From Hyphomicrobiales bacterium (GTDB lineage: Bacteria; Pseudomonadota; Alphaproteobacteria; Rhizobiales; Aestuariivirgaceae), in the NCBI GenBank assembly GCA_025362535.1, contig JANYGE010000310.1, forward strand, positions 1 through 7,646: a stretch of DNA of 7,646 nt. Direction: 5' to 3'. Below, piece by piece: positions 1 through 5,862 of the stretch; positions within the stretch are counted from its first letter, which is position 1; each line of letters begins with the position of its first letter. The notes under the pieces are model-generated. The model searched no databases and was not told the origin of the DNA. It was given only the letters and a program-made list of their open reading frames with translations. Both the position numbers and the translations under genes were made by a program.

Positions 1-564
1 TTGCAGACGGCAATAGCAGCCTTGCGGGGTTTTGAGGGTGACGAGTGCCGCTGGTGCAAGACCTGCCACATAACCCATCAAACAACGACCTACGGCCCCA
101 TGGGCCACAACAAGCGTTGGCTGCGTGACGGTTGAGAGCCAATCATCCACACGGGCCACGCCATCGGCATAAGACTCGCCGCCTTCTGGCCTCCAGTCAT
201 ATCTTGCTTCAGCATCGGCTGGATAAATGGGAGAATCTTTCAATTCCCAGAACGGGTGATTTTCCCACACACCAAAACCAAGCTCCCGCACACGCGGTTC
301 AGGTTTAACACTCGCCATGGAAATTCCTAAGGCCGAAGCAATAAAGCCCATGGTTTGTTGGGCGCGCTTTTGCGGGCTCACCACAAATTGAAATCCGAAA
401 AGCTCTTCACGCTTTTGTGCCAAAGCCTCCGCCACAGCCTTGGCTTGTTCAATGCCATGCGCATTGAGTTCGGTCTCAATCGAGCCTTGAATAAGGCCTT
501 GTTTATTCCAATCGGTTTCACCGTGACGGATGAAATAAATGGTTGGCAGATTATTCTGGAGCAT
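1..564 (-). CDS. Histidine phosphatase (phosphoglycerate mutase-like) family protein, 3' end missing
   Basis: This is a cytoplasmic histidine-phosphatase superfamily enzyme that transfers phosphate through a phosphohistidine intermediate. The substrate cannot be told from the sequence. The 188 visible residues begin MLQNNLPTIYFIRHGETDWN, so the catalytic RHG motif is at residues 13-15 with His14 as the phospho-acceptor. SPQKRAQQT (63-71) supplies the second arginine, RVRELGFGVWE (91-101) the conserved glutamate, and VVAHGAVGR (152-160) the second catalytic histidine, His155. The frame stays open to base 1, so the end lies outside the window; family members are about 190-210 residues, so only a short tail is missing. 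The ATG lies inside the end of fabI, overlapping it by 14 nt in another frame, which implies co-transcription and coupled translation. I see no strong ribosome binding site. Family assignment is firm; calling it a true phosphoglycerate mutase would go beyond the evidence. Confidence 0.9.
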   Translation of the reverse strand, partial: MLQNNLPTIYFIRHGETDWNKQGLIQGSIETELNAHGIEQAKAVAEALAQKREELFGFQFVVSPQKRAQQTMGFIASALGISMASVKPEPRVRELGFGVWENHPFWELKDSPIYPADAEARYDWRPEGGESYADGVARVDDWLSTVTQPTLVVAHGAVGRCLMGYVAGLAPAALVTLKTPQGCYCRLQ

Positions 565-1375
565 TATCAACCGACATATCAGGCGCATCGGGATTTTTCA
601 TGCCAACAACATGATAACCTGAATCCACATGATGAATTTCTCCGGTTACGCCGCGTGACAAATCTGACAAGAAATACATGCCGGCATCACCCACTTCTTC
701 AGTGGTAACCGTGCGGCGGAGCGGTGAATTATATTCATTCCATTTTAGAATATAGCGGAAGTCACTGATCCCAGAAGCTGCGAGGGTTTTGATGGGGCCA
801 GCGGAAATGGCATTCACGCGGATGTTTTTCACACCTAAGTCAGCTGCCATATAGCGCACTGAGGCTTCAAGCCCGGCTTTGGCAACGCCCATCACATTGT
901 AATGCGGCATCCATTTTTCAGCTCCGTAATAAGTAAGGGTGAGGAGCGAGCCACCATTGGGCATCATTTTTTCAGCGCGTTGGGCAACGGCTGTGAAGCT
1001 GTAAACGCTGATGAACATGGTGGTGTTGAAATTGGCCGGGCTGGTATCAACGTAACGGCCGCTCAATTCATTCTTGTCAGAAAAGCCAATGGCGTGGACC
1101 ACAAAATCGAGACTTCCCCATTTTTCTTTAATCGCATCAAATGTGGCATCAATTGAAGCCATGTCGCTCACGTCGCAAGGCAGCACCAATGGGGAGTTCA
1201 CTTCGGCAGCCAAAGGTTCCACGCGCTTTTTCAGCGCATCGCCCTGATAGGTGAAGGCCAATTCGGCACCATGATCAGCACAGGCTCTGGCAATGCCCCA
1301 AGCGATTGAACGATTATTGGCAACACCCATGATCAGGCCGCGTTTGCCAGCCATTAAACCCGATTTCATAGTCAT
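551..1375 (-). CDS. fabI: Enoyl-[acyl-carrier-protein] reductase [NADH] FabI
   Basis: FabI catalyses the last step of each type II fatty acid elongation cycle, NADH-dependent reduction of trans-2-enoyl-ACP in the cytosol. The 274-residue protein has the divergent nucleotide-binding glycine motif GVANNRSIAWGIA (17-29) typical of FabI. CDVSD (67-71) follows, then HAIGF (94-98), and the FabI-type active site Tyr159-x6-Lys166 in HYNVMGVAK, with Tyr149 ahead of it. SAGPIKTLAASGI (191-203) is the substrate-loop region. The equivalents of the E. coli triclosan-contact residues Gly93, Met159 and Phe203 appear to be present (Gly97, Met162, Phe206). The frame is open upstream to 1462, but the ATG at 1375 is preferred. 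A GGTGGGA ribosome binding site lies 5 nt before it, and the encoded start matches the usual FabI N-terminus and the family length of about 260-275. A second ATG at 1369 is possible. Confidence 0.96.
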   Translation of the reverse strand: MTMKSGLMAGKRGLIMGVANNRSIAWGIARACADHGAELAFTYQGDALKKRVEPLAAEVNSPLVLPCDVSDMASIDATFDAIKEKWGSLDFVVHAIGFSDKNELSGRYVDTSPANFNTTMFISVYSFTAVAQRAEKMMPNGGSLLTLTYYGAEKWMPHYNVMGVAKAGLEASVRYMAADLGVKNIRVNAISAGPIKTLAASGISDFRYILKWNEYNSPLRRTVTTEEVGDAGMYFLSDLSRGVTGEIHHVDSGYHVVGMKNPDAPDMSVDNAPE

Positions 1376-1380
1376 AATAA

Positions 1381-1387
1381 TCCCACC
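1381..1387 (-). promoter_or_regulatory. Ribosome binding site of fabI
   Basis: Read on the minus strand this is GGTGGGA, 5 nt before the ATG at 1375. It decides the start in favour of that ATG over the longer open frame reaching 1462, whose 29 extra codons resemble no part of FabI. Confidence 0.6.
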
Positions 1388-1482
1388 GCTTAATTTAAAT
1401 CGCCTTCTGGCATACTTAGCGGCGGATTGGAAGTAACGGCAAGTTACGAAAGATTTCCGCACGAGAGGCTTGACAGGGAGTT

Positions 1483-1522
1483 TTATTTAACCCAAAAGTT
1501 AATTATCTTGTCAGTTAAATAA
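1483..1522. promoter_or_regulatory. Inverted-repeat cluster, candidate operator for the ArsR-type repressor
   Basis: TTATTTAAC (1483-1491) and GTTAAATAA (1514-1522) form a perfect 9-bp inverted repeat around a 22-bp spacer. Inside it, TTAAC (1487-1491) also pairs with GTTAA (1498-1502) across 6 bp, putting the half-site centres 11 bp apart, about one helical turn, as expected for a dimeric winged-helix repressor. The cluster lies just upstream of the first gene of an array that encodes an ArsR-type regulator, and such regulators usually control their own operon. Which protein binds is inference. The AT-rich composition makes chance matches more likely. Confidence 0.35.
1485..1514 (-). promoter_or_regulatory. 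Candidate promoter for fabI
   Basis: The minus strand reads CTGACA (one mismatch to TTGACA), an 18-bp spacer, then TTAAAT (four of six matches to TATAAT). This would give a leader of about 100 nt before fabI. It overlaps the inverted repeats of this region, so a repressor bound there could also affect fabI. The match is imperfect and is offered as a candidate only. Confidence 0.25.
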
Positions 1523-1523
1523 T

Positions 1524-1528
1524 GAGGA
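1524..1528 (+). promoter_or_regulatory. Ribosome binding site of the DoxX-family gene
   Basis: GAGGA lies 5 nt before the ATG at 1534. It sits inside the first codons of a longer possible start at 1522, so it supports 1534 as the real start. Confidence 0.6.
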
Positions 1529-1533
1529 AATCA

Positions 1534-1947
1534 ATGGGAAATTCTGGTTGGAAAACGGGTGCATTGCTTTTGGCGCGTTTTGTGATGGCGGCATTGTTCG
1601 CAATGGGCCTTATCGGAAAAGTGGCAATGTCTGGCATAATGGCCGAGGAAATCGCCAAGGCCGGGTTTCCACTCCCTTTGGCGCTGAATTGGCTGGCCGC
1701 GATCTTTGAATTGGGTTTGGTGCTGGCATTTTTGACCGGAGCCTTTTTCCGTGAGGCAGCGCTGCTTGCGGTTGTTTACGTGATCTTCCTCGCTTTTGCT
1801 TTCCACTTCACCAGCCACTGGACAGACGAAAAGGGCTTGGAATTTGGTGCCTTTGTCAGCCACTTTCCGATGGCAGCGGGCTTACTTTACATGGCCGTGC
1901 ATGGCGCCGGCGAAAAACTTGCCATGAAGTTGGGTTGGCTAAAATAG
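1534..1947 (+). CDS. DoxX family membrane protein
   Basis: This is a small integral inner-membrane protein of 137 residues in the DoxX family, four-helix proteins often found beside redox and stress genes; their biochemical role is mostly unsettled. Hydrophobic segments lie at about residues 8-30, 46-68, 73-93 and 105-125. The features fitting DoxX are an N-terminal helix ending in GLIGKVAMSG (25-34), then the AGFPLPLALNWLAAIFELG stretch (43-61) with its conserved-type glutamate, and a basic C-terminal tail. The ATG at 1534 is chosen over 1522 because a GAGGA ribosome binding site sits between the two. It is the first gene of the array, and its stop codon TAG shares a base with the GTG start of the next gene. 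Family assignment is fairly sure. Function is unknown, and a link to oxidative or electrophile stress would be inference from its neighbours. Confidence 0.85.
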   Translation: MGNSGWKTGALLLARFVMAALFAMGLIGKVAMSGIMAEEIAKAGFPLPLALNWLAAIFELGLVLAFLTGAFFREAALLAVVYVIFLAFAFHFTSHWTDEKGLEFGAFVSHFPMAAGLLYMAVHGAGEKLAMKLGWLK

Positions 1948-2270
1948 TGACCGCTGACCTCCTCAGTTTTAAGCTTCAAGCTCTGGCCGATCCCACACGG
2001 CGGGCCATGCTGGCTAGGCTGCGACAGGGCGAGGCCACGGTGAATGAGCTGGCTGCGCCATTTGCCATTTCACTTCCAGCCGTTTCCAAGCATATTAAGG
2101 TTATGGAGCAAGCGGGCCTCATCACCCGTTCGCGCTCGGCCCAACAACGCCCCTGCCAGCTTTCACCCGACGGATTGCGTGAAGTTGATGAATGGCTGAA
2201 AGCTTACCGCGATGTGTGGATCGACCGGCTGGACCGATTGGAAAACTATTTGGACCGTATCAAGGAGTAG
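1947..2270 (+). CDS. ArsR/SdpR-type winged-helix transcriptional regulator
   Basis: This is a cytoplasmic DNA-binding repressor of 107 residues if started at GTG 1947, whose first base is the last base of the preceding TAG stop. A TTG at 1935 would add four residues and cannot be excluded. The ArsR-type core begins LADPTRRAML (residues 10-19). Next comes the helix-turn-helix, ATVNELAAPFAISLPAVSKHIKVMEQAGLI, with SLPAVSKHIK as the recognition helix, and then a basic wing, RSRSAQQRPCQL. The metal-binding ELCVCDL motif of classical ArsR sensors is absent, so it is probably not an arsenic or heavy-metal sensor. It resembles the subgroup of small repressors usually encoded next to an SRPBCC/AHSA1 protein, as here: the next gene starts 4 nt after the stop. 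It probably controls this array through the repeats at 1483-1522 (inference). Confidence 0.9.
   Translation: MTADLLSFKLQALADPTRRAMLARLRQGEATVNELAAPFAISLPAVSKHIKVMEQAGLITRSRSAQQRPCQLSPDGLREVDEWLKAYRDVWIDRLDRLENYLDRIKE
2262..2267 (+). promoter_or_regulatory. Ribosome binding site deciding a TTG start
   Basis: AAGGAG, a full Shine-Dalgarno sequence, lies 7 nt before TTG at 2275 and overlaps the last codons of the regulator gene. No ATG or GTG lies nearby in the right frame except one far upstream at 2212 inside the regulator gene, so TTG 2275 is the likely start. Confidence 0.75.
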
Positions 2271-2274
2271 TCTC

Positions 2275-3252
2275 TTGTCTCTATATTCGAATACCATTCT
2301 GCCAAAAGACCGCCCGCAAATCATCACAACGCGGTTGATTTCTGCATCACGTGCTTTGGTGTGGAAGATGCTCACCACACCAGAACATCTCAAGCATTTT
2401 TGGGGACCAGATGGGTTCACTAACACATTCAAAAAATATGATCTGCGGGTGGGCGGTGAGGCGTTGTTCACCATGCATGGGCCAGATGGCACGGATTATC
2501 CCAATCGGTTTATCTTCCTCACAATTGATGCGCCGCATCTGTTGCGCTTTGACCACGACAATGGGGGCGAGGGCGAATTTAATCATAAGTTCACTGGCGA
2601 AATCGAGCTGACGGATGAAGCTGGCAAGACACGCATTGAACTTCGTTTGATTGAAGCGAGCATTGAAGCCCGTGATGCCATCGCACAGTTTGCTCTTGAA
2701 GGTGGCAGGCAAAATCTCGACCGACTCGCCGCTTATGTGGCGCCAATGGCGGAGGCCAAGAATCTGTTTGAAATCGAACGCTCGTTTCCGGTTTCGCAAG
2801 AACGTCTGTTCCGCGCTTGCACAGATGTGAAGGAGATGATGCAGTGGTTTGCGCCACCTGGCATGACAACCATTAAAGCCGAGCAAGATTTAAGGCCCGG
2901 CGGCATTTATCACTATGGCTTAGTCTCAGGGCAGGGCAATGAAATGTGGGGCAAGGTGACTTACAAGGAAATCACACCGCACAGCCGCTTGGTATATTTG
3001 CAAAGTTTTTCAGACTCGCAAGGCGGTTTAACGCGCCATCCCATGGCACCCAATTGGCCACAAGAAATGATAACTGTGATGGAGTTTATTGTCGAAGGTG
3101 CCAAGCAGACAAGGCTGAAAATCAGCTGGATCTATGCTGGTGCTGACACCACCGAAGGTGAGACCTTCCGCGCCGCACATGAAGGCATGAGTGGCGGCTG
3201 GAGCGGAACACTTGATAGTCTGCAAACCTATTTGGCGAAGGACTATACATGA
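2275..3252 (+). CDS. Protein with two fused AHSA1/SRPBCC domains
   Basis: This 325-residue cytoplasmic protein has two Bet v1-like (SRPBCC, AHSA1 type) domains in tandem. These are helix-grip folds with a deep cavity for hydrophobic ligands. Domain 1 covers about residues 14-155, with LTTPEHLKHFWGPDGF (33-48), DLRVGGEALFTMHGPDG (56-72) and a C-terminal helix GGRQNLDRLAAYV. Domain 2 covers about 165-320: FEIERSFPVSQERLFRACTD (165-184), a parallel DLRPGGIYHYGL (205-216), WGKVTYKEITPHSRLVYLQS (225-244), and the closing helix GGWSGTLDSLQTYL. The shared landmarks imply an old duplication, but the two halves differ clearly. A single domain is about 140-160 residues, so this is twice the usual length. 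It starts at TTG 2275 after AAGGAG. The end overlaps the next gene by ATGA. Despite the family name, a role in Hsp90 activation is unlikely. Ligand and role are unknown; pairing with the repressor suggests a linked sensing or detoxifying function. Confidence 0.88.
   Translation: MSLYSNTILPKDRPQIITTRLISASRALVWKMLTTPEHLKHFWGPDGFTNTFKKYDLRVGGEALFTMHGPDGTDYPNRFIFLTIDAPHLLRFDHDNGGEGEFNHKFTGEIELTDEAGKTRIELRLIEASIEARDAIAQFALEGGRQNLDRLAAYVAPMAEAKNLFEIERSFPVSQERLFRACTDVKEMMQWFAPPGMTTIKAEQDLRPGGIYHYGLVSGQGNEMWGKVTYKEITPHSRLVYLQSFSDSQGGLTRHPMAPNWPQEMITVMEFIVEGAKQTRLKISWIYAGADTTEGETFRAAHEGMSGGWSGTLDSLQTYLAKDYT
3237..3242 (+). promoter_or_regulatory. Ribosome binding site of the RibD_C-domain gene
   Basis: GAAGGA lies 6 nt before the ATG at 3249, within the end of the preceding gene. 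It favours this ATG over the immediately following ATG at 3252 and is consistent with coupled translation across the ATGA overlap. Confidence 0.6.
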
Positions 3253-3911
3253 TGAGCAAGTTGCGCGTTGAAAATTTCATGATTTCGGTCGATGGCTTTG
3301 GTGCGGCACCAGAGCAAAGCATAGACAATCCATTTGGCGTGGGTGGCATGGTGCTGGGGCAGGCCTTCACCAAAACCAAAACATTCCATGCCATGTTTGG
3401 CAAGGATGAAGGCAGCACAGGCACTGACAACAGATTTGCTGCGCGCGGGTTTGATAACATCGGCGCAAACATAATGGGGCGCAACATGTTTGGCCCGCAG
3501 CGTGGGGCTTGGGCCGATGAAAGTTGGAAGGGTTGGTGGGGGCCAAACCCGCCATACCATTCGCCAGTGTTTGTGATGACCCATCATCCCCGCCCCCTAC
3601 TGCCCATGGAAGGCGGCACGGCGTTTGAATTCGTGAGCGGTGACCCGCAAGATATTCTGGCCCGCGCCAAAATTGCCGCCAATGGCAAGGACGTTCGACT
3701 GGGTGGTGGCGTACATACAGTGCGGGCGTTCCTCAAAGCTGGCCTTGTGGATTATTTGCATTTGGCGATTTCTCCGGTGATATTGGGGGCGGGCGAAAAT
3801 CTATTGCAGGGCATTGATCTGGCCACGCTCGGCATGGTCAATACCGAAACAGTTGCCGGCGAAGGAGCTTTGCATCTGATTTTCGAGAGAGGGCTGGACC
3901 ACAAGCCTTGA
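3249..3911 (+). CDS. Dihydrofolate reductase-like protein (RibD C-terminal domain family)
   Basis: This 220-residue cytoplasmic protein belongs to the RibD C-terminal / DHFR-like reductase family, whose members bind NAD(P)H. Single-domain members such as this are common in stress and accessory loci, and their substrates are mostly unknown. The sequence opens with a beta strand and SVDGFGAAP (residues 13-21), the usual SxDG start. IGANIMGRNMFGP (71-83) matches the MGRxT/MF region. FVMTHHPRP (108-116) follows, then VRLGGGVHTVRAFLKAGLVDYLHLAISPVILGAG (149-182), containing the GGG loop that contacts the cofactor and the family-typical LVDxLHLxxxPVxLGxG end. An insertion rich in Gly, Phe and Asp (about 25-70) precedes the core. 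It lacks a deaminase domain, so it is not riboflavin-pathway RibD. It follows the tandem AHSA1 gene with a 4-nt ATGA overlap, hence surely co-translated with it. Confidence 0.87.
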   Translation: MMSKLRVENFMISVDGFGAAPEQSIDNPFGVGGMVLGQAFTKTKTFHAMFGKDEGSTGTDNRFAARGFDNIGANIMGRNMFGPQRGAWADESWKGWWGPNPPYHSPVFVMTHHPRPLLPMEGGTAFEFVSGDPQDILARAKIAANGKDVRLGGGVHTVRAFLKAGLVDYLHLAISPVILGAGENLLQGIDLATLGMVNTETVAGEGALHLIFERGLDHKP

Positions 3912-3953
3912 TCAGCTTAATGATTATCACACACAAAATTGAGGAAAATCGAC
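3912..3953 (+). other. 42-bp gap, widest break inside the gene array
   Basis: This short spacer separates the RibD_C gene from the membrane-anchored SRPBCC gene. It contains a small palindrome, TGATTATCA (3921-3929), and the ribosome binding site GAGGA at 3941-3945. I see no hairpin followed by a T-run, so no terminator. No good promoter is visible either, although a weak internal one cannot be excluded. If the array is two transcription units, this is the most likely boundary. Confidence 0.5.
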
Positions 3954-4478
3954 ATGCTAACTGCACTCATATTCATTGTAATTCTCATTGCAGCATTGCT
4001 GATTATCGCTGCATCACGGCCCAGCACATTCTCTCTGGTGCGCAGTGCTGATATAGGAGCAGCACCTGAGCGCGTGTTTTCACAGTTAAATGATTTCAAA
4101 AATTGGGCGGCATGGTCTCCTTGGGAAGAAATGGACCCCAGTTTGCAACGCAATTTTTCAGGTGCTGCATCTGGCAAGGGTGCTAAATATGCGTGGGTTG
4201 GCAACAAGAAAGTTGGTGAAGGCAATATGGAAATCACTAAGTCTGTGCCCTCCTCCACTATATTGCTTGATTTGAATTTTTTGAAACCCTTCAAGGCCAG
4301 TAATGTAACTGAATTTACATTGACACCTAAAGCGGGTCGTACACATTTGAAGTGGGAAATGCGCGGGCCGCTAAATTTATTCATGAAGGTGATGCACTTG
4401 TTCATGGATATGGATGGCATGGTGGGCAAGGATTTTGATAAAGGATTGGCCAAGATAAAGGCGCTTGTAGAAAAATAA
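3954..4478 (+). CDS. Membrane-anchored SRPBCC (polyketide cyclase/START-like) protein
   Basis: This 174-residue protein has one N-terminal hydrophobic helix (residues 2-20, [19 protein letters not shown]) and a START-like SRPBCC ligand-binding domain (about 28-174). The helix lacks a clear signal peptidase site, so it probably acts as an anchor, but which side the domain faces is not certain. Family landmarks are [18 protein letters not shown] (46-63), [16 protein letters not shown] (79-94), [10 protein letters not shown] (108-117), a tryptophan-containing strand LKWEMRGP, and a C-terminal helix [30 protein letters not shown] near residue 35 is the usual entry to the fold. The start is ATG 3954, with GAGGA 8 nt upstream; an in-frame TTG at 3939 is less likely because that ribosome binding site would fall inside the gene. 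It resembles a well-populated family of unknown function. The stop and the next ATG overlap as TAATG. Confidence 0.85.
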   Translation: MLTALIFIVILIAALLIIAASRPSTFSLVRSADIGAAPERVFSQLNDFKNWAAWSPWEEMDPSLQRNFSGAASGKGAKYAWVGNKKVGEGNMEITKSVPSSTILLDLNFLKPFKASNVTEFTLTPKAGRTHLKWEMRGPLNLFMKVMHLFMDMDGMVGKDFDKGLAKIKALVEK

Positions 4479-5110
4479 TGGATTTTGAACGGCTGGCTGT
4501 TACCACAGCGCAACAAGGTTTTACTGATCGCACTGATCCTTTCGGACTGTTTGCCGAATGGATGAAGGATGCTGAAAAATCTGAACCCAATGATCCTAAT
4601 GCCATGTCACTCGCCACCGTCGATGAAGAAGGCTTGCCCAATGCCCGCATGGTGTTGCTGAAAGACTTCGACGAAAAGGGTTTTGTATTTTATACCAATT
4701 ATGAAAGCCAAAAGGGCCAGGAAATTCAAGCCACTATGAAGGCTGCTTTGCTGTGGCATTGGAAATCTTTGCGCCGCCAAGTGCGGGTGCGCGGGATTGT
4801 TGAAAAAGTAACGGACGCGGAAGCCGATGCCTATTTCAATTCGCGGCCTCGCGATAGCCGCATTGGAGCTTGGGCGAGCGCGCAATCACGCCCGCTGGAG
4901 GGCCGCTTTGCTTTAGAGGCGGCGGTTGCCATGTATGCGGCGCGCTATGCTATAGGCAGCGTGCCGCGCCCCCCCTATTGGAGTGGTTTTCGCATTCTGC
5001 CTTTGTCGATTGAGTTCTGGCATGATCGACCATTTCGCTTGCATGATAGAGTTGTGTTCCGGCGTGAGAACCAAAGCGCTGGCTGGGCTAAAGCGAAGTT
5101 GTATCCTTAA
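4478..5110 (+). CDS. pdxH: Pyridoxine/pyridoxamine 5'-phosphate oxidase PdxH
   Basis: PdxH is a cytosolic FMN enzyme that oxidises pyridoxine or pyridoxamine 5'-phosphate to pyridoxal 5'-phosphate using oxygen, the last step of PLP synthesis and of B6 salvage. The 210-residue length is normal. The landmarks are in order. [13 protein letters not shown] is at 20-32. The FMN-binding stretch is [21 protein letters not shown] (42-62), then [13 protein letters not shown] (68-80), and [16 protein letters not shown] (91-106) follows. [19 protein letters not shown] (122-140), [17 protein letters not shown] (165-181) and the substrate-binding [10 protein letters not shown] (187-196) come next, ending in AKLYP as is typical. 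The ATG overlaps the preceding TAA by one base (TAATG). The ribosome binding site is weak, so expression probably depends on translational coupling. Its product is the cofactor of the MetC-like enzyme two genes downstream. Confidence 0.96.
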   Translation: MDFERLAVTTAQQGFTDRTDPFGLFAEWMKDAEKSEPNDPNAMSLATVDEEGLPNARMVLLKDFDEKGFVFYTNYESQKGQEIQATMKAALLWHWKSLRRQVRVRGIVEKVTDAEADAYFNSRPRDSRIGAWASAQSRPLEGRFALEAAVAMYAARYAIGSVPRPPYWSGFRILPLSIEFWHDRPFRLHDRVVFRRENQSAGWAKAKLYP

Positions 5111-5112
5111 TC

Positions 5113-5862
5113 ATGCCCAGCACAGATTCCCGCAAAAGCCTCATTCTCACTGGTGCATCACGCGGCATTGGCCATGCCACAGTGAAGCGTTTCTCCACGG
5201 CAGGCTGGCGGGTGATTACCTGTTCGCGCCATCCATTCCCTGATGATTGCCCGTGGGATGCGGGGCCAGAAGACCATATCGTGGTTGATCTGGCTTCATC
5301 GGAAGACACCGCGCGAGCGATTTTGGCGATGCGCGACAAGCTGGAAAAGCAAGGCGGTGGTTTACACGCTTTGATTAACAATGCGGCGATCAGTCCAAAG
5401 AAATCTGGTGGAGCACGGCTTAATTCCATCGAGTCTGACGAAGCAGAATGGAAGCGGGTGTTTCAAGTGAATTTCTTTGCACCCATAATGTTAGCACGCG
5501 GGTTGATTGATGAGCTCACGACAGCCAAGGGGGCAGTGGTGAATGTAACTTCGATTGCGGGCTCGCGGGTGCATCCCTTTGCGGGGGCGGCCTATTCAAC
5601 CTCTAAAGCTGCATTGGCCGCGCTGACGCGCGAAATGGCAGCAGATTTTGGCCCGCGAGGGGTGCGGGTGAACTCGATCTCGCCGGGCGAAATTGAAACA
5701 GCAATCCTCTCACCCGGCACGGAAAAGATTGTCGAGCAATTGCCCTTGCAGCGCCTCGGCCAGCCAGAAGAAGTGGCCCGCGCAATTTATTTTCTGTGCA
5801 CCGAAGCTTCCAGCTATGTGACGGGAGCTGAACTTCATATCAATGGCGGACAACATGTCTAA
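5113..5862 (+). CDS. Short-chain dehydrogenase/reductase (classical SDR)
   Basis: This is a cytosolic NAD(P)-dependent oxidoreductase of the classical SDR family, 249 residues with a Rossmann fold. The cofactor motif TGASRGIG is at 13-20, and an Arg and Ser after strand 2 (SRH, 38-40) hint at NADPH preference. VDLAS (58-62) and the NNAA motif (89-92) follow. The catalytic set is Asn120, Ser147, Tyr161 and Lys165 (YSTSK), all present. VNSISPGEIETAI (186-198) and the closing YVTGAELHINGGQ are standard. The enzyme is therefore predicted active, but SDR substrates cannot be read from sequence. It resembles 3-oxoacyl-ACP reductase-like SDRs, yet calling it FabG would not be justified. It starts 2 nt after the pdxH stop and its end overlaps the next gene, so it belongs to the same transcript; a role in B6 or sulfur metabolism would be guesswork. 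Confidence 0.92.
   Translation: MPSTDSRKSLILTGASRGIGHATVKRFSTAGWRVITCSRHPFPDDCPWDAGPEDHIVVDLASSEDTARAILAMRDKLEKQGGGLHALINNAAISPKKSGGARLNSIESDEAEWKRVFQVNFFAPIMLARGLIDELTTAKGAVVNVTSIAGSRVHPFAGAAYSTSKAALAALTREMAADFGPRGVRVNSISPGEIETAILSPGTEKIVEQLPLQRLGQPEEVARAIYFLCTEASSYVTGAELHINGGQHV

Larger units (their letters stand above)
1376..1533. other. Divergent intergenic region between fabI and the DoxX-led gene array
   Basis: This 158-bp stretch separates fabI (leftward) from the plus-strand array and must hold the fabI promoter and probably the array promoter. It is AT-rich towards the right and contains several TTAA-type repeats, described separately. A perfect TTGACA lies at 1470-1475 on the plus strand, but no convincing -10 element sits 16-18 bp downstream. 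On the minus strand, CTGACA (1514-1509) followed after 18 bp by TTAAAT (1490-1485) is a passable fabI promoter candidate. A palindromic ATTTAAAT is at 1393-1400. No small open reading frame with a good ribosome binding site, and no RNA gene, is apparent. Confidence 0.7.

Noticed and set aside
355..708. A 117-codon plus-strand open frame across the fabI and phosphatase genes.
   Set aside because: It lies antisense to two well-supported genes and shows no domain.
902..1156. An 84-codon plus-strand open frame antisense to fabI.
   Set aside because: It is opposite conserved FabI active-site sequence and has no recognisable features.
1376..1462. Upstream extension of the fabI frame adding 29 codons.
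   Set aside because: A GGTGGGA ribosome binding site precedes ATG 1375, and the extra residues resemble no part of FabI and would exceed the normal family length.
1470..1475. Perfect TTGACA as a -35 box for the plus-strand array.
   Set aside because: No sequence resembling TATAAT occurs 16-18 bp downstream, so no promoter is called from it.
2347..2886. A 179-codon minus-strand open frame inside the double-AHSA1 gene.
   Set aside because: Its translation is rich in Cys, His and Trp with no family motif, as expected of an antisense shadow.
3122..3587. Overlapping minus-strand open frames opposite the RibD_C gene.
   Set aside because: The RibD_C frame on the plus strand carries the family motifs; these translations do not resemble any protein family.
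3921..3929. Palindrome TGATTATCA as a possible operator or terminator stem.
   Set aside because: It is short, AT-rich and has no T-run; it is likely to occur by chance.
3917..4516. A 199-codon open frame on the minus strand opposite the membrane-anchored SRPBCC gene.
   Set aside because: The plus strand encodes a clear SRPBCC family protein; the antisense translation has no recognisable domain and no good ribosome binding site.
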